From an uncultured Duganella sp. (GTDB taxonomy: Bacteria > Pseudomonadota > Gammaproteobacteria > Burkholderiales > Burkholderiaceae), in assembly GCA_946482335.1 (NCBI GenBank), contig CAMLRG010000094.1, positions 1 to 19,149 on the forward strand: a stretch of DNA of 19,149 bases, read 5' to 3'. The notes under the pieces are model-generated. The model ran no database searches. It worked only from the letters and a program-made list of their open reading frames with translations, and was not told the origin of the DNA. A program made the position numbers and the translations under genes. Of this stretch, positions 1-9,230 are shown piece after piece; position 1 is the stretch's first letter; the number at the start of each line of letters is the position of its first letter.

Positions 1-36
1 GGCCAGGAAATCAATTTCACCGAGGAGGCTAAATAA
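1..36 (+). CDS. rplW: Ribosomal protein L23, C-terminal end only (partial)
   Basis: The first 33 bases read in frame as [11 protein letters not shown] followed by TAA, which matches the usual C-terminus of betaproteobacterial L23 (…GQEINF…EAK). The rest of the gene lies upstream of the window. L23 sits at the mouth of the peptide exit tunnel and docks trigger factor and SRP. Its TAA shares one base with the ATG of rplB (TAATG), so the two are probably translationally coupled. The GAGGAG inside these last codons serves as the ribosome binding site of rplB. The call rests on a short peptide plus gene order, which is fixed in S10 operons. Confidence 0.85.
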   Translation, partial: GQEINFTEEAK

Positions 37-863
37 TGGCACTCGTTAAGATGAAGCCAACCTCCCCAGGCCGTCGCGGCATGGTGAAGGTTGTGAACGC
101 CGACCTGTTCAAAGGCCGTCCGTTCGCCGCCCTGGTTGAGAAGAAGTCGAAGACTGCTGGCCGTAACAACAACGGTCACATCACCACCCGCCACATCGGC
201 GGTGGCCACAAGCACCACTACCGCGTGGTGGACTTCAAGCGCAACAAGGATGGCATCCCTGCGAAAGTGGAACGTATCGAATACGATCCAAACCGTACCG
301 CACACATCGCCCTGCTGTGCTACGCCGACGGCGAGCGCAAGTACATCATCGCCCCGAAGGGCGTGGCTGTCGGCGACACCCTGCTGAACGGTTCGGAAGC
401 GCCGATCAAGGCCGGTAACTGCCTGCCAATCCGCAACATCCCAGTCGGCACCAACATCCACTGCGTGGAAATGCTGCCAGGTAAAGGCGCCCAGATGGCC
501 CGTACCGCTGGCGCCGTTGTGGTCCTGATGGCCCGTGAAGGTACCTACGCCCAGGTTCGCCTGCGCTCCGGCGAAGTGCGCCGCGTGCACATCGAGTGCC
601 GCGCCACCATCGGCGAAGTCGGCAATGCTGAACACAGCCTGCGCAAGATCGGTAAAGCTGGTGCGATGCGCTGGCGCGGTGTTCGCCCAACCGTCCGCGG
701 TGTGGTGATGAACCCGATCGACCACCCGCACGGTGGTGGTGAAGGCCGTACCGCAGCTGGTCGTCATCCAGTGTCGCCATGGGGCCAGCAGACCAAGGGT
801 AAGAAGACTCGCTCGAACAAGCGTACTTCTTCGATGATCGTCTCTCGCCGCGGCAAGAAATAA
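36..863 (+). CDS. rplB: 50S ribosomal protein L2
   Basis: This 275-residue protein has the standard length for L2. L2 is a primary 23S rRNA binder needed for subunit association and for the peptidyl transferase centre. The conserved loop HPHGGGEGR begins at His230, the equivalent of the functionally important His229 of E. coli. The basic C-terminus ([11 protein letters not shown]…RRGKK) is typical. The start overlaps the rplW stop by one base, with GAGGAG just upstream. Proline codons are strongly biased to CCA (9 of 15), unlike the non-ribosomal genes in this window, as expected for a very highly expressed gene with its own codon preference. Confidence 0.98.
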   Translation: MALVKMKPTSPGRRGMVKVVNADLFKGRPFAALVEKKSKTAGRNNNGHITTRHIGGGHKHHYRVVDFKRNKDGIPAKVERIEYDPNRTAHIALLCYADGERKYIIAPKGVAVGDTLLNGSEAPIKAGNCLPIRNIPVGTNIHCVEMLPGKGAQMARTAGAVVVLMAREGTYAQVRLRSGEVRRVHIECRATIGEVGNAEHSLRKIGKAGAMRWRGVRPTVRGVVMNPIDHPHGGGEGRTAAGRHPVSPWGQQTKGKKTRSNKRTSSMIVSRRGKK

Positions 864-872
864 GGATAAACC

Positions 873-1148
873 ATGACTCGTTCATTGAAAAAAGGGCCGT
901 TCTGCGACGCCCACCTGGTGAAGAAAGTCGAAGCCGCGCAAGCGTCGAAAGACAAGAAGCCAATCAAAACCTGGTCCCGTCGTTCGACGATCATGCCTGA
1001 CTTCATCGGTCTGACCATTGCCGTGCACAACGGCAAGGTGCACGTGCCTGTGTACGTTTCCGAGAACATGGTTGGTCACAAGCTCGGCGAATTCGCGCTG
1101 ACCCGTACCTTCAAGGGCCACGCTGCTGACAAAAAGGCTAAGAAATAA
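873..1148 (+). CDS. rpsS: 30S ribosomal protein S19
   Basis: This 91-residue S19 carries the diagnostic N-terminal segment [14 protein letters not shown] and the central [21 protein letters not shown]19 binds the head of the 30S subunit as a complex with S13, near the A-site tRNA. The start follows AAGGA by a normal distance, nine bases after the rplB stop. Its TAA stop shares a base with the rplV start (TAATG), so rplV translation is likely coupled to it. Confidence 0.98.
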   Translation: MTRSLKKGPFCDAHLVKKVEAAQASKDKKPIKTWSRRSTIMPDFIGLTIAVHNGKVHVPVYVSENMVGHKLGEFALTRTFKGHAADKKAKK

Positions 1149-1477
1149 TGGAAACTAAAGCTATCCTCAAAGGCGTGCGCCTGTCGGATCAGAAAGGTCG
1201 CCTGATCGCTGACCTGATCCGCGGCAAGAAGGTCGACGCTGCGCTGAACATCCTGCAGTTCAGCCCTAAGAAAGGCGCGTTCATCGTCAAGAAAGTGCTG
1301 GAGTCCGCGATTGCGAACGCCGAGCACAACGACGGTGCCGACATCGACGAACTGTTCGTGAAGACCATTTACGTCGAAAAGGGCCCGATCCTGAAGCGCT
1401 TCACCGCGCGTGCAAAGGGTCGCGGCGACCGTATCTCGAAACAATCCTGTCACATTTACGTGACTGTCGGTAACTAA
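1148..1477 (+). CDS. rplV: 50S ribosomal protein L22
   Basis: This 109-residue L22 has the normal family length. The globular part is followed by the extended beta-hairpin at about residues 78-99 ([20 protein letters not shown]), which lines the nascent-peptide tunnel and is where macrolide-resistance changes map in other bacteria. The loop is intact here. The gene begins on the last base of the rpsS stop codon and has no independent spacer, so ribosomes finishing rpsS probably reinitiate on it. Confidence 0.98.
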   Translation: METKAILKGVRLSDQKGRLIADLIRGKKVDAALNILQFSPKKGAFIVKKVLESAIANAEHNDGADIDELFVKTIYVEKGPILKRFTARAKGRGDRISKQSCHIYVTVGN

Positions 1478-1486
1478 GGAGCTGCG

Positions 1487-2278
1487 ATGGGTCAGAAAAT
1501 TCATCCAACCGGTTTCCGTCTGGCGGTCACCCGTAACTGGGCATCTCGCTGGTACGCAACCAACGGTAACTTCGCTTCGATGCTGAACGAAGACCTGAAG
1601 GCACGTGCTTTCCTGAAGAAGAAGCTGAAGAACGCTTCCGTGGGCCGCATCGTGATCGAGCGTCCTGCCAAGAACGCCCGCTTCACCGTGTACAGCTCGC
1701 GTCCTGGCGTCGTGATCGGCAAGAAGGGCGAGGACATCGAAGTCCTGAAGTCCGCCCTGACCAAGATCATGGGCGTGCCAGTGCACGTGAACATCGAAGA
1801 AATCCGTAAGCCGGAAATCGACGCGCAACTGATCGCCGATTCGATCTCCCAGCAGCTGGAAAAGCGCATCATGTTCCGCCGCGCCATGAAGCGCGCCATG
1901 CAGAACGCCATGCGCCTGGGCGCCCAGGGCATCAAGATCATGTCCTCCGGCCGTCTGAACGGCATCGAGATCGCCCGTACCGAATGGTATCGCGAAGGCC
2001 GCGTGCCTCTGCATACCCTGAAGGCGGACATCGACTACGGTACCTCCGAAGCGTCGACCACCTACGGCATCATCGGTGTCAAGGTGTGGGTGTACAAGGG
2101 TGACCGCTCCGCCACCGGCGAAGCACCAGTCATCGACACCCCGGCGGAAGAGAAGAAGCCACGTGGCCCGCGCCGCGACGACGGTAAGCCAGCTGGCCGC
2201 CGTCCAGCTCCAGGCGCCAAAGCCCCAGCCGCCCGCCGCGCTGCCAAGCCGGCTGCAGCTGACAAAGCAGGAGAATAA
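1487..2278 (+). CDS. rpsC: 30S ribosomal protein S3 with long basic C-terminal tail
   Basis: S3 forms part of the mRNA entry channel of the 30S subunit together with S4 and S5. The N-terminus [12 protein letters not shown] is canonical, and the type II KH domain carries its GxxG loop as GKKG at residues 78-81. The protein is 263 residues, about 30 longer than E. coli S3. The extra part is a low-complexity tail from about residue 213, rich in Lys, Arg, Pro and Ala. Extended S3 tails are common in betaproteobacteria, so this is probably a lineage trait and not a fusion. GGAG lies seven bases before the ATG. Confidence 0.97.
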   Translation: MGQKIHPTGFRLAVTRNWASRWYATNGNFASMLNEDLKARAFLKKKLKNASVGRIVIERPAKNARFTVYSSRPGVVIGKKGEDIEVLKSALTKIMGVPVHVNIEEIRKPEIDAQLIADSISQQLEKRIMFRRAMKRAMQNAMRLGAQGIKIMSSGRLNGIEIARTEWYREGRVPLHTLKADIDYGTSEASTTYGIIGVKVWVYKGDRSATGEAPVIDTPAEEKKPRGPRRDDGKPAGRRPAPGAKAPAARRAAKPAAADKAGE

Positions 2279-2280
2279 GC

Positions 2281-2700
2281 ATGCTGCAACCTAGCCGCAG
2301 GAAATATCGTAAAGAGCAGAAAGGCCGCAACACCGGCATTTCGCACACCACCGGCACTTCGGTGTCGTTCGGCGAGTTCGGCCTGAAGGCCGTGGCACGC
2401 GGCCGTATCACCGCGCGCCAGATCGAGTCCGCACGTCGTGCGATGACCCGTCACATCAAGCGTGGTGGCCGTATCTGGATCCGTGTGTTCCCGGACAAGC
2501 CAATCTCCAACAAGCCTGCCGAAGTCCGTATGGGTAACGGTAAGGGCAATCCGGAGTACTACGTTGCCGAAATTCGTCCAGGCAAAGTCCTGTACGAAAT
2601 GGATGGCGTTGCTGAAGAACTGGCACGCGAAGCGTTCCGTCTGGCCGCTGCTAAACTGCCTCTGGCAACCACCTTCGTGGTGCGCCAGGTTGGCCAATAA
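2281..2700 (+). CDS. rplP: 50S ribosomal protein L16
   Basis: This 139-residue L16 opens with [17 protein letters not shown] and carries the conserved [20 protein letters not shown] stretch, which contains the Arg of the loop that approaches the A-site and peptidyl transferase region. L16 organises the aminoacyl-tRNA accommodation site on the 50S. Only two bases separate it from the rpsC stop, and its GGAG lies within the end of rpsC, which favours coupling. Confidence 0.98.
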   Translation: MLQPSRRKYRKEQKGRNTGISHTTGTSVSFGEFGLKAVARGRITARQIESARRAMTRHIKRGGRIWIRVFPDKPISNKPAEVRMGNGKGNPEYYVAEIRPGKVLYEMDGVAEELAREAFRLAAAKLPLATTFVVRQVGQ

Positions 2701-2712
2701 TTGGAGTGAAAT

Positions 2713-2904
2713 ATGAAAGCATCTGAACTCCGTGGCAAAGACCAGGCTGCACTGCAGAAAGAACTGAACGACCTGCTGAAGGCCCAGTTCGGTCTGCGTA
2801 TGCAAGCTGCTACCCAGCAGCTGGGCAACACCTCGCAGCTGAAGAAGGTCCGCCGCGACATCGCCCGCGTGAAAACGGTAATGAACTCGAAGGAAGCGAA
2901 ATGA
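2713..2904 (+). CDS. rpmC: 50S ribosomal protein L29
   Basis: This 63-residue protein is a small two-helix L29 with the typical MKASELR start and the [20 protein letters not shown] core. L29 lies next to L23 at the exit tunnel. A GGAG precedes the ATG by seven bases. The stop codon overlaps the next start as ATGA, a four-base overlap typical of coupled translation with rpsQ. Confidence 0.97.
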   Translation: MKASELRGKDQAALQKELNDLLKAQFGLRMQAATQQLGNTSQLKKVRRDIARVKTVMNSKEAK

Positions 2905-3167
2905 CCGAACAAGTTAAGCTGAAGCGTACTCTGATCGGTAAAGTCGTGTCCGACAAGATGGACAAGACCGTTACCGTTCTGATCGAGCGTCACGTCAAGC
3001 ACCCTCTGTATGGCAAGATCATCGTGCGCAGCGCCAAGTACCACGCGCACGACGAGTCCAACCAGGTCAAGGCCGGTGATACGGTCGAGATCCAGGAAGG
3101 CCGTCCGATCTCCAAAACGAAGGCGTGGACGGTGACCCGTGTAGTGCAAGCTGCACAAATCGTCTAA
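2901..3167 (+). CDS. rpsQ: 30S ribosomal protein S17
   Basis: This 88-residue S17 has the OB-fold signature [20 protein letters not shown], followed by [20 protein letters not shown]17 is a primary binder of the 5' domain of 16S rRNA. It is the last gene of the S10 operon. After its TAA the dense packing ends and a 255-bp spacer begins, matching the S10/spc boundary of E. coli. Its start overlaps the end of rpmC by four bases. Confidence 0.98.
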   Translation: MTEQVKLKRTLIGKVVSDKMDKTVTVLIERHVKHPLYGKIIVRSAKYHAHDESNQVKAGDTVEIQEGRPISKTKAWTVTRVVQAAQIV

Positions 3168-3178
3168 GTAAGTTGCAA

Positions 3179-3200
3179 GCCGGGAGCGTGAGTTCCCGGC
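3179..3200 (+). terminator. GNRA-capped hairpin after rpsQ, possible weak terminator or attenuator
   Basis: GCCGGGAGC (3179-3187) pairs with GTTCCCGGC (3192-3200). This gives a nine-pair stem with one G-U pair, closed by a GTGA tetraloop of the GNRA class. It begins 12 bases after the rpsQ stop. The following bases are CACAATTTAATT, not a clean U-tract, so full intrinsic termination is doubtful. Partial termination, pausing or 3'-end protection of the S10 mRNA are the likelier roles. Confidence 0.5.
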
Positions 3201-3217
3201 CACAATTTAATTAGTTC

Positions 3218-3246
3218 TTGCAGGCCCGCAGGTTTTATGCAATACT
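3218..3246 (+). promoter_or_regulatory. Possible spc operon promoter
   Basis: TTGCAG (3218-3223) and AATACT (3241-3246) are separated by 17 bases, a plausible sigma-70 arrangement. It lies in the long spacer where an spc promoter would be expected from E. coli organisation. The match to consensus is only moderate. The element also overlaps the hairpin arms at 3224-3232 and 3245-3253, so the call is tentative. Confidence 0.25.
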
Positions 3247-3253
3247 TGCGGGC
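3224..3253 (+). other. Second hairpin in the S10/spc spacer
   Basis: GCCCGCAGG (3224-3232) can pair with CTTGCGGGC (3245-3253) through nine pairs including one G-U, around a 12-base AU-rich loop. It is followed by TTCGTCC and no T-run. It could be an RNA processing or stability structure for the S10 transcript, or part of the spc leader. The remaining bases up to 3422 show no further clear element apart from the purine-rich GGGAAAGAGA before rplN. Confidence 0.4.
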
Positions 3254-3422
3254 TTCGTCCATGTATCCGCCGCAAAGTTTCTCTCCGCAGACGCGATAGC
3301 GGTCAGTACTTGTATGAAGATCAAGCACCCAATCAGGCGGCATTGTGCCGTTTGGCGGGACCAAGACTGACCGATGTCCGCATTGTGTGGATTCTTCGGC
3401 TTAAGTTGGGAAAGAGATAACT

Positions 3423-3791
3423 ATGATTCAAACTGAAAGCCGGCTCGAAGTAGCCGACAACACCGGTGCCAAGGAAGTCATGTGCATCAAGGTGTTGGGC
3501 GGTTCCAAGCGCCGTTACGCTGGCATCGGCGACGTGATCAAGGTCACCGTAAAGGTGGCTCAGCCTCGCGGCCGTGTCAAAAAAGGTGAAATTTATAACG
3601 CCGTGGTTGTGCGCACCGCTAAGGGTGTTCGCCGCCAGGACGGTTCCCTGGTGAAGTTCGATGGCAATGCCGCTGTCCTGCTGAACAACAAGCTGGAACC
3701 GATCGGTACCCGTATCTTCGGCCCAGTGACCCGCGAACTGCGCACTGAGAAGTTCATGAAGATCGTGTCCCTGGCACCGGAAGTCCTGTAA
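3423..3791 (+). CDS. rplN: 50S ribosomal protein L14
   Basis: This 122-residue L14 matches the nearly invariant family length. The start [20 protein letters not shown] and the segment [20 protein letters not shown] are diagnostic. L14 sits at the 30S interface, forms bridge B8 and contacts the silencing factor RsfS. It is the first gene of the spc segment. GGGAAAGAGA lies just upstream of the ATG and may serve as the ribosome binding site. Confidence 0.98.
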   Translation: MIQTESRLEVADNTGAKEVMCIKVLGGSKRRYAGIGDVIKVTVKVAQPRGRVKKGEIYNAVVVRTAKGVRRQDGSLVKFDGNAAVLLNNKLEPIGTRIFGPVTRELRTEKFMKIVSLAPEVL

Positions 3792-3802
3792 GGAGTCAGA
3801 CA

Positions 3803-4117
3803 ATGGATAAGATTCGCAAAAACGACGAAGTCATCGTCCTGACTGGTAAGGACAAGGGCAAGCGCGGCGTAGTGACCCAGCGTGTAGACGCTGAGCACGT
3901 CGTGGTGGAAGGCGTTAACGTGGCCAAGAAGGCCGTTAAGCCGAACCCGATGACTGGTGTTCAAGGTGGCATCGTTGACAAGACCATGCCGATCCACGTG
4001 TCCAACGTTGCGCTGTTCAACGCTGCGACCGGTAAGGCAGATCGCGTAGGCTTCAAGGAAGTGGACGGTAAAAAAGTCCGCGTCTTCAAGTCGAACGGCG
4101 AAGTAGTGAAAGGGTAA
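3803..4117 (+). CDS. rplX: 50S ribosomal protein L24
   Basis: This 104-residue protein has a KOW motif at residues 5-25 ([19 protein letters not shown]). L24 is an early assembly initiator that binds the 5' end of 23S rRNA near the exit tunnel. The ATG follows GGAG closely. In E. coli the S8 feedback site lies around the rplX/rplE junction. No obvious S8-site mimic could be recognised by eye in the few bases between the two genes here. Confidence 0.97.
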   Translation: MDKIRKNDEVIVLTGKDKGKRGVVTQRVDAEHVVVEGVNVAKKAVKPNPMTGVQGGIVDKTMPIHVSNVALFNAATGKADRVGFKEVDGKKVRVFKSNGEVVKG

Positions 4118-4123
4118 TCAGAA

Positions 4124-4663
4124 ATGGCCCGTCTGCAACAACTGTACAAAGACAAGATCGTCGCTGAGCTGACCGGCAAGTTCGGTTACACCTCCGTGAT
4201 GGAAGTGCCGCGCCTGACCAAGATCACCCTGAACATGGGTCTCTCGGAAGCCGTGGCTGACAAGAAAATCATCGAGCACGCTGTTGGCGACCTGACCAAG
4301 ATCGCCGGCCAGAAGCCAGTCGTGACCAAGGCCCGTAAGGCAATCGCAGGTTTCAAGATCCGCGAAGGCTACCCGATCGGTACCATGGTGACCCTGCGCG
4401 GCGCCCGCATGTACGAATTCCTGGACCGTCTGATCACCGTGGCCCTGCCGCGCGTGCGTGACTTCCGTGGTGTGTCTGGCAAATCCTTCGATGGCCGTGG
4501 TAACTACAACATCGGCGTGAAAGAACAGATCATCTTCCCGGAAATCGAGTACGACAAGATCGACGCACTGCGTGGTATGAACATTTCGATCACCACCACC
4601 GCGAAGACCGACGACGAAGCCAAAGCGCTGCTCGCCGCCTTTAAATTCCCGTTCAGGAACTAA
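4124..4663 (+). CDS. rplE: 50S ribosomal protein L5
   Basis: This 179-residue L5 carries the conserved stretches [13 protein letters not shown] and [20 protein letters not shown]5 binds 5S rRNA with L18 and L25 and contacts S13 in bridge B1b. AAAGGG at the end of rplX provides the ribosome binding site. The spacer is six bases, so the gene is part of the same tightly packed transcript. Confidence 0.98.
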   Translation: MARLQQLYKDKIVAELTGKFGYTSVMEVPRLTKITLNMGLSEAVADKKIIEHAVGDLTKIAGQKPVVTKARKAIAGFKIREGYPIGTMVTLRGARMYEFLDRLITVALPRVRDFRGVSGKSFDGRGNYNIGVKEQIIFPEIEYDKIDALRGMNISITTTAKTDDEAKALLAAFKFPFRN

Positions 4664-4669
4664 ACGATC

Positions 4670-4975
4670 ATGGCAAAACTCGCACTGATTAACCGTGAAC
4701 AGAAGCGTGCCGACCTGGTAGCCAAATTCGCTGCCAAGCGCGCCGCTCTGAAGGCCATCATTGATGACCAGACCAAGTCGGAAGAAGAGCGTTACGAAGC
4801 GCGCCTGAAGCTGCAGGCCCTGCCACGTAACTCGGCTCCAACCCGTCAGCGCAACCGCTGCCAGGTAACCGGTCGCCCACGCGGCACCTTCCGTAAATTC
4901 GGCCTGGGCCGTATCAAGCTCCGTGAATTCGCTATGCGTGGCGAGATCCCGGGTATGACCAAAGCCAGCTGGTAA
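4670..4975 (+). CDS. rpsN: 30S ribosomal protein S14, long zinc-free form
   Basis: This 101-residue S14 is of the long type. It has a single cysteine (Cys64 in [11 protein letters not shown]) in place of the paired CxxC motifs of the short zinc-binding form. The C-terminus [11 protein letters not shown] is canonical. S14 is in the 30S head beside S3 and S10. The upstream region (CTAAACGATC) lacks a good Shine-Dalgarno, so expression probably depends on coupling to rplE, which ends six bases before. Confidence 0.98.
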   Translation: MAKLALINREQKRADLVAKFAAKRAALKAIIDDQTKSEEERYEARLKLQALPRNSAPTRQRNRCQVTGRPRGTFRKFGLGRIKLREFAMRGEIPGMTKASW

Positions 4976-4989
4976 TAGGAGAATAAGCA

Positions 4990-5385
4990 ATGAGTATGAG
5001 CGATCCTATCGCCGATATGCTGACCCGCATCCGCAACGCACAAACCGTGCAAAAGACCTCCGTGGCCATGCCATCGTCGAAGGTCAAAGTTGCGATTGCC
5101 AACGTCCTGAAAGACGAGGGTTACATTGAAGATTTCGCCGTGTCCACCAACGAGGGCAAGTCGGAACTGAAAATCGGTTTGAAATATTATGTAGGCCGTC
5201 CTGTGATCGAGCGTCTGGAACGTGTTTCGCGTCCAGGCCTGCGTATCTACAAAGGCAAAGATGAGATCCCAACCGTGATGAACGGCCTGGGCGTGGCAAT
5301 CGTGTCGACCCCGAAAGGCGTCATGACCGATCGCAAGGCGCGCGCTACCGGTGTTGGTGGCGAAGTCATCTGCTTCGTGGCTTAA
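4990..5385 (+). CDS. rpsH: 30S ribosomal protein S8
   Basis: This 131-residue S8 starts [18 protein letters not shown] and ends with the conserved [21 protein letters not shown]8 is a primary 16S binder and the feedback repressor of the spc operon in E. coli. A second ATG two codons in is possible, but the TAGGAG at 4976-4981 favours the first. The neighbours are the standard spc genes. Confidence 0.98.
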   Translation: MSMSDPIADMLTRIRNAQTVQKTSVAMPSSKVKVAIANVLKDEGYIEDFAVSTNEGKSELKIGLKYYVGRPVIERLERVSRPGLRIYKGKDEIPTVMNGLGVAIVSTPKGVMTDRKARATGVGGEVICFVA

Positions 5386-5396
5386 GGAGTAACACA

Positions 5397-5930
5397 ATGT
5401 CTCGTGTAGCTAAAATGCCGATCGTTGTGCCTGCTGGCGCCGAAGTTGCCATCTCCGCACAAGCGATCACCGTCAAGGGCCCGCTGGGCACCCTGACCCA
5501 GAGCCTGAACGGCCTGGTAAAAGTTGAAAACAACGCTGGCACCCTGTCCTTCGACGTGGTGAACGACAGCCGTGAATCGAACGCCATGTCCGGCACCCTG
5601 CGTGCCCTGGTCAACAACATGGTGGTGGGCGTCACCAAGGGCTTCGAGAAGAAGCTGTCCCTGGTCGGCGTGGGCTACAAGGCCCAGGCTCAAGGCGACA
5701 AGCTGAACCTGTCCCTGGGCTTCTCGCACCCGGTCGTTCACGACATGCCTGCCGGCGTGAAGTGCGCCACCCCGACCCCAACCGAGATCGTGATCTCTGG
5801 CGTTGACCGCCAAAAGGTTGGCCAGGTGGCTGCCGAAGTGCGTGCTTACCGCTCCCCTGAGCCTTACAAGGGCAAGGGTGTCCGCTATGTGGACGAAGTG
5901 GTTAAGCTCAAAGAAACCAAGAAGAAGTAA
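5397..5930 (+). CDS. rplF: 50S ribosomal protein L6
   Basis: This 177-residue L6 contains two tandem copies of the L6 fold. The second copy ends in the signature [18 protein letters not shown] followed by [12 protein letters not shown]6 lies beside the sarcin-ricin loop and the factor-binding site. GGAG precedes the start by eight bases, and the spacer from rpsH is 11 bases. Confidence 0.98.
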   Translation: MSRVAKMPIVVPAGAEVAISAQAITVKGPLGTLTQSLNGLVKVENNAGTLSFDVVNDSRESNAMSGTLRALVNNMVVGVTKGFEKKLSLVGVGYKAQAQGDKLNLSLGFSHPVVHDMPAGVKCATPTPTEIVISGVDRQKVGQVAAEVRAYRSPEPYKGKGVRYVDEVVKLKETKKK

Positions 5931-5943
5931 TTAGGGGCTGACG

Positions 5944-6306
5944 ATGGACAAAAAAGAATCTCGTCTGCGCCGCGGACGTCAAACTCGCATCAAGATCGCG
6001 CAACTGAAAGTGAACCGCCTGTCGGTCCACCGCACCAACCTGCACATTTACGCGAACCTGATCAGCCCGGACGCCAAAGTTCTGGTTTCGGCCTCGACCG
6101 TGGAAGCGGAAGTGCGCGCCGAGCTGGCTGGCAAGTCTGGCAAGGGTGGCAACGCCGCCGCTGCCGCACTGGTTGGCAAGCGTGTCGCAGAAAAAGCACT
6201 GAAAGCGGGCATCACCGAAGTCGCCTTCGACCGCTCCGGTTTCCGTTACCACGGCCGTGTGAAGGCGCTGGCAGAAGCCGCGCGCGAAGCTGGCCTGAAG
6301 TTCTAA
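5944..6306 (+). CDS. rplR: 50S ribosomal protein L18
   Basis: This 120-residue L18 has a basic N-terminus ([16 protein letters not shown]) for 5S rRNA binding and the conserved tail [24 protein letters not shown]. Together with L5 it loads 5S rRNA into the central protuberance. AGGGG provides the ribosome binding site. Confidence 0.98.
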   Translation: MDKKESRLRRGRQTRIKIAQLKVNRLSVHRTNLHIYANLISPDAKVLVSASTVEAEVRAELAGKSGKGGNAAAAALVGKRVAEKALKAGITEVAFDRSGFRYHGRVKALAEAAREAGLKF

Positions 6307-6316
6307 GGGTACGATC

Positions 6317-6835
6317 ATGGCAAAAATGCAAGCAAAAATGGCATCCGATAAGCCGGATGATGGCATGCGCGAAAAAATGATCGCGATCAACCGCGTGACC
6401 AAAGTGGTCAAGGGTGGTCGCATCATGGGCTTCGCAGCGCTGACCGTGGTGGGTGACGGCGATGGCCGCATCGGCATGGGCAAGGGCAAGTCGAAGGAAG
6501 TTCCGGTCGGTGTGCAGAAGGCAATGGAAGAAGCCCGCCGCAACCTGATCAAGGTTCCTCTGAAGAACGGCACCCTGCAGCACACCGTCACCGGCCGCCA
6601 CGGCGCGTCGAAAGTGATGATGTCGCCAGCCAAGCCTGGTACCGGCGTGATCGCTGGTGGCGCCATGCGCGCGATCTTCGAGGTGATGGGCGTGACCGAC
6701 GTGGTGGCAAAGTCCACCGGTTCGAACAACCCATACAACCTGGTGCGCGCCACCCTGGACGGCCTGGCCAAAATGAGCACTCCAGCTGACATCGCTGCCA
6801 AGCGCGGCAAGTCGGTTGAAGAGATCCTGGGTTAA
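6317..6835 (+). CDS. rpsE: 30S ribosomal protein S5
   Basis: This 172-residue S5 has the double-stranded RNA-binding domain with the loop [20 protein letters not shown], the region where spectinomycin-resistance and ram changes map in other bacteria. It is followed by [15 protein letters not shown]5 contacts S4 and S8 and shapes decoding fidelity and the mRNA entry site. The N-terminal extension [19 protein letters not shown] is poorly conserved. AGGG precedes the ATG. Confidence 0.98.
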   Translation: MAKMQAKMASDKPDDGMREKMIAINRVTKVVKGGRIMGFAALTVVGDGDGRIGMGKGKSKEVPVGVQKAMEEARRNLIKVPLKNGTLQHTVTGRHGASKVMMSPAKPGTGVIAGGAMRAIFEVMGVTDVVAKSTGSNNPYNLVRATLDGLAKMSTPADIAAKRGKSVEEILG

Positions 6836-6849
6836 TAGGGAGCACTTCA

Positions 6850-7026
6850 ATGAGCACTATCAAAGTCAAACTGGTGAAGGGCCTGATCGGCACCCGTCAA
6901 GACCACCGCGCCACCGTGCGTGGCCTGGGCCTGCGTCGTGTGAACTCTGTCAGCGAACTGCAGGACACCCCTGCTGTGCGCGGCATGATCAACAAGGTCG
7001 CCTACCTCGTTAAAGTCGTTTCCTAA
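6850..7026 (+). CDS. rpmD: 50S ribosomal protein L30
   Basis: Reading from the ATG at 6850 gives a 58-residue protein, [15 protein letters not shown]…, with the family motif [11 protein letters not shown] and the end [11 protein letters not shown]. This is the usual length and fold of bacterial L30, a small 23S-binding protein. AGGGAG lies eight bases upstream. Its place between rpsE and rplO is the standard one. Confidence 0.97.
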   Translation: MSTIKVKLVKGLIGTRQDHRATVRGLGLRRVNSVSELQDTPAVRGMINKVAYLVKVVS

Positions 7027-7052
7027 GCGACCCTTAGGAACTGGAGAAAACA

Positions 7053-7484
7053 ATGCAACTGAATACCATTCAACCAGCAGAAGGCGCGAAGCACGCTAAG
7101 CGCCGCGTTGGCCGCGGTATCGGCTCCGGCCTGGGTAAAACCGCAGGCCGCGGCCACAAGGGTCAGAAATCGCGTTCGGGCGGCTTCCACAAAGTCGGCT
7201 TCGAAGGCGGTCAAATGCCTCTGCAGCGTCGTCTGCCTAAGCGTGGCTTCAAATCGCTGAATGCTACTTTCAAGGCTGAAGTGCGTCTGTCCGACCTGAA
7301 CGCCCTGGCTGTCGGTGAAGTCGACATCCTGGTGCTGAAACAGGCCGGCGTGCTGAATGTTCTGGCACGCGACGTACGTGTGATCGCTTCCGGCGAAATC
7401 ACCAAAGCAGTGACCGTCAAAGGCCTGAAGGTGACCGCTGGCGCGAAAGCAGCCATCGAAGCAGCTGGCGGCTCGGTAGCCTGA
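7053..7484 (+). CDS. rplO: 50S ribosomal protein L15
   Basis: This 143-residue L15 has the glycine- and arginine-rich N-terminal extension [20 protein letters not shown] that threads into 23S rRNA, then [18 protein letters not shown]15 is a late-assembly protein connecting several 23S domains. TGGAG precedes the ATG by about seven bases. The 26-bp spacers on both sides are slightly longer than elsewhere in the operon. Confidence 0.98.
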   Translation: MQLNTIQPAEGAKHAKRRVGRGIGSGLGKTAGRGHKGQKSRSGGFHKVGFEGGQMPLQRRLPKRGFKSLNATFKAEVRLSDLNALAVGEVDILVLKQAGVLNVLARDVRVIASGEITKAVTVKGLKVTAGAKAAIEAAGGSVA

Positions 7485-7510
7485 GTCAGCTAGCTTAATC
7501 GGAGCGAAAA

Positions 7511-8845
7511 TTGGCAACAAACCAACAGCTTGCTAAATCCGCCGCCGCCGGCTTCCCCTGGAACCGGCTGTGGTTTTTGCTGGGCGCTCTGGTGGTGTAC
7601 CGTATCGGTGCACACATCCCTGTGCCGGGTGTTAACCCGGTAGAGCTGGCACGGTTGTTCGAATCGCAGCAGAACGGCATCCTGGGCATGTTCAACATGT
7701 TCTCCGGTGGCGCGCTGTCGCGGTTCACGATCTTTGCCCTGGGCATTACTCCATACATTTCGGCCTCGATCATCATGCAGCTGGTGTCGATCGTGTCGCC
7801 GACCATGGAGGCGCTGAAAAAGGAAGGTGAGGCGGGCCGTCGCAAGATTACCCAATACACCCGCTATGCAACTGTCGGTCTGGCCCTGTTCCAGGCGTTC
7901 GGCATCGCGGTCGCGCTGGAATCCCAGCCCGGCCTGGTGATCGACCCTGGCATGGGCTTCCGCTTCGTCACCGTGGTGACGCTGCTGACCGGCACCATGT
8001 TCGTGATGTGGTTGGGCGAGCAGATTACCGAGCGCGGTCTTGGTAACGGCATCTCGATCATCATCTTCGCCGGTATCGCCGCAGGGCTGCCGAGCGCACT
8101 GGGCGGCTTGTTCTCCCAGGTGTCGCAAGGCGCCATCGGGGCACCGTCGGCGATCCTCATCGTGGTCCTGGTGGCAGCCGTCACCTACGCGGTGGTGTTC
8201 GTGGAACGTGGTCAGCGCAAGATCCTGGTCAATTACGCCAAACGTCAGGTCGGTAACAAGATCTACGGTGGGCAGACCAGCCACCTGCCGCTCAAGCTCA
8301 ACATGGCAGGCGTGATTCCGCCGATCTTCGCTTCGTCGATTATCTTGTTCCCGGCTACCATCGTGGACTGGTTTTCGAAAGGTGCGGACACCTCCAACCC
8401 GGTGGTCCGCTTCCTGAAAGATCTGGCTGCGTCGATGGCTCCTGGTGAGCCGATCCATGCACTGCTGTACGCTGTGGCAATCATTTTCTTCTGCTTCTTC
8501 TACACCGCACTGGTGTTCAACAGCAAAGAAACTGCGGACAACTTGAAGAAGAGCGGGGCCTTTGTGCCAGGGATTCGTCCCGGTGAGCAGACAGCCCGTT
8601 ACATCGACAAGATCCTGATGCGATTGACCCTGGCGGGTGCGCTGTATATCACCGCCGTGTGCTTGCTGCCTGAATTCATGGTGGCGCAATGGAAGGTGTC
8701 GTTCTATTTTGGCGGTACTTCGCTGTTGATTATTGTAGTTGTGACCATGGACTTCATGGCGCAAGTGCAAAACTATGTGATGTCGCAGCAATACGAATCG
8801 CTGCTGCGCAAAGCTAACTTCAAGGGCGGGATTCCGACACGATAA
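7511..8845 (+). CDS. secY: Protein translocase subunit SecY
   Basis: SecY is the pore of the SecYEG translocon in the inner membrane. This 444-residue protein shows the expected ten hydrophobic helices. It also has the conserved opening [20 protein letters not shown], the lateral-gate region [14 protein letters not shown], and the cytoplasmic C5 segment [19 protein letters not shown] that contacts SecA and ribosomes. The start is a TTG at 7511, six bases after GGAG, giving [10 protein letters not shown], which resembles related SecY N-termini. No in-frame ATG nearby would keep the first helix. The gene closes the spc segment. Confidence 0.97.
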   Translation: MATNQQLAKSAAAGFPWNRLWFLLGALVVYRIGAHIPVPGVNPVELARLFESQQNGILGMFNMFSGGALSRFTIFALGITPYISASIIMQLVSIVSPTMEALKKEGEAGRRKITQYTRYATVGLALFQAFGIAVALESQPGLVIDPGMGFRFVTVVTLLTGTMFVMWLGEQITERGLGNGISIIIFAGIAAGLPSALGGLFSQVSQGAIGAPSAILIVVLVAAVTYAVVFVERGQRKILVNYAKRQVGNKIYGGQTSHLPLKLNMAGVIPPIFASSIILFPATIVDWFSKGADTSNPVVRFLKDLAASMAPGEPIHALLYAVAIIFFCFFYTALVFNSKETADNLKKSGAFVPGIRPGEQTARYIDKILMRLTLAGALYITAVCLLPEFMVAQWKVSFYFGGTSLLIIVVVTMDFMAQVQNYVMSQQYESLLRKANFKGGIPTR

Positions 8846-9064
8846 ATGGCAAAAGACGACGTAATTCAGATGCAGGGTGAGATCCTGGAGAACTTGCCCA
8901 ACGCAACTTTTAGGGTAAAGCTGGAAAACGGCCACGTGGTACTCGGCCACATTTCGGGTAAAATGCGCATGAACTACATCCGCATTCTCCCTGGCGACAA
9001 GGTCACGGTTGAATTGACGCCTTACGACCTGAGCCGGGCCCGTATTGTGTTCCGGACAAAGTAA
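8846..9064 (+). CDS. infA: Translation initiation factor IF-1
   Basis: This 72-residue OB-fold protein contains the diagnostic [20 protein letters not shown] and [20 protein letters not shown]-1 occupies the 30S A site during initiation. The ATG directly follows the secY TAA with no spacer and without an obvious Shine-Dalgarno, so coupling to secY is likely. Placement of infA between secY and rpmJ is seen in many betaproteobacteria and Gram-positives, and differs from E. coli, where infA is elsewhere. Confidence 0.98.
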   Translation: MAKDDVIQMQGEILENLPNATFRVKLENGHVVLGHISGKMRMNYIRILPGDKVTVELTPYDLSRARIVFRTK

Positions 9065-9100
9065 TTAATTAAGCAATTTCGAACATAAGAGAGTGCAATC

Positions 9101-9214
9101 ATGAAAGTTAACGCTTCAGTCAAGCGCATCTGCCGCAACTGCAAGATCATCAAGCGCAAGGGCGTGGTCCGCGTAATCTGCGTGGAAGCTCGTCACAAGC
9201 AGCGTCAAGGTTAA
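9101..9214 (+). CDS. rpmJ: 50S ribosomal protein L36, zinc-binding form
   Basis: Direct translation from the ATG at 9101 gives a 37-residue protein beginning [15 protein letters not shown] and ending ARHKQRQG. The ribbon zinc ligands Cys11, Cys14, Cys27 and His32 are all present, so this is the C+ form. L36 is the smallest 50S protein. GAGAG precedes the start. The 36-bp gap after infA contains the short palindrome TTAATTAA and nothing else recognisable. Confidence 0.97.
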   Translation: MKVNASVKRICRNCKIIKRKGVVRVICVEARHKQRQG

Positions 9215-9230
9215 TTCGAGGGAATAACGA

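Noticed and set aside
7490..8950. Minus-strand open frame of 486 codons opposite secY
   Set aside because: The product is rich in His, Gln and Arg, as expected from the complement of membrane-protein codons. secY itself is unambiguous.
9215..9230. S4-binding pseudoknot before rpsM as in E. coli
   Set aside because: The rpmJ-rpsM gap is only 16 bases and holds just the ribosome binding site.
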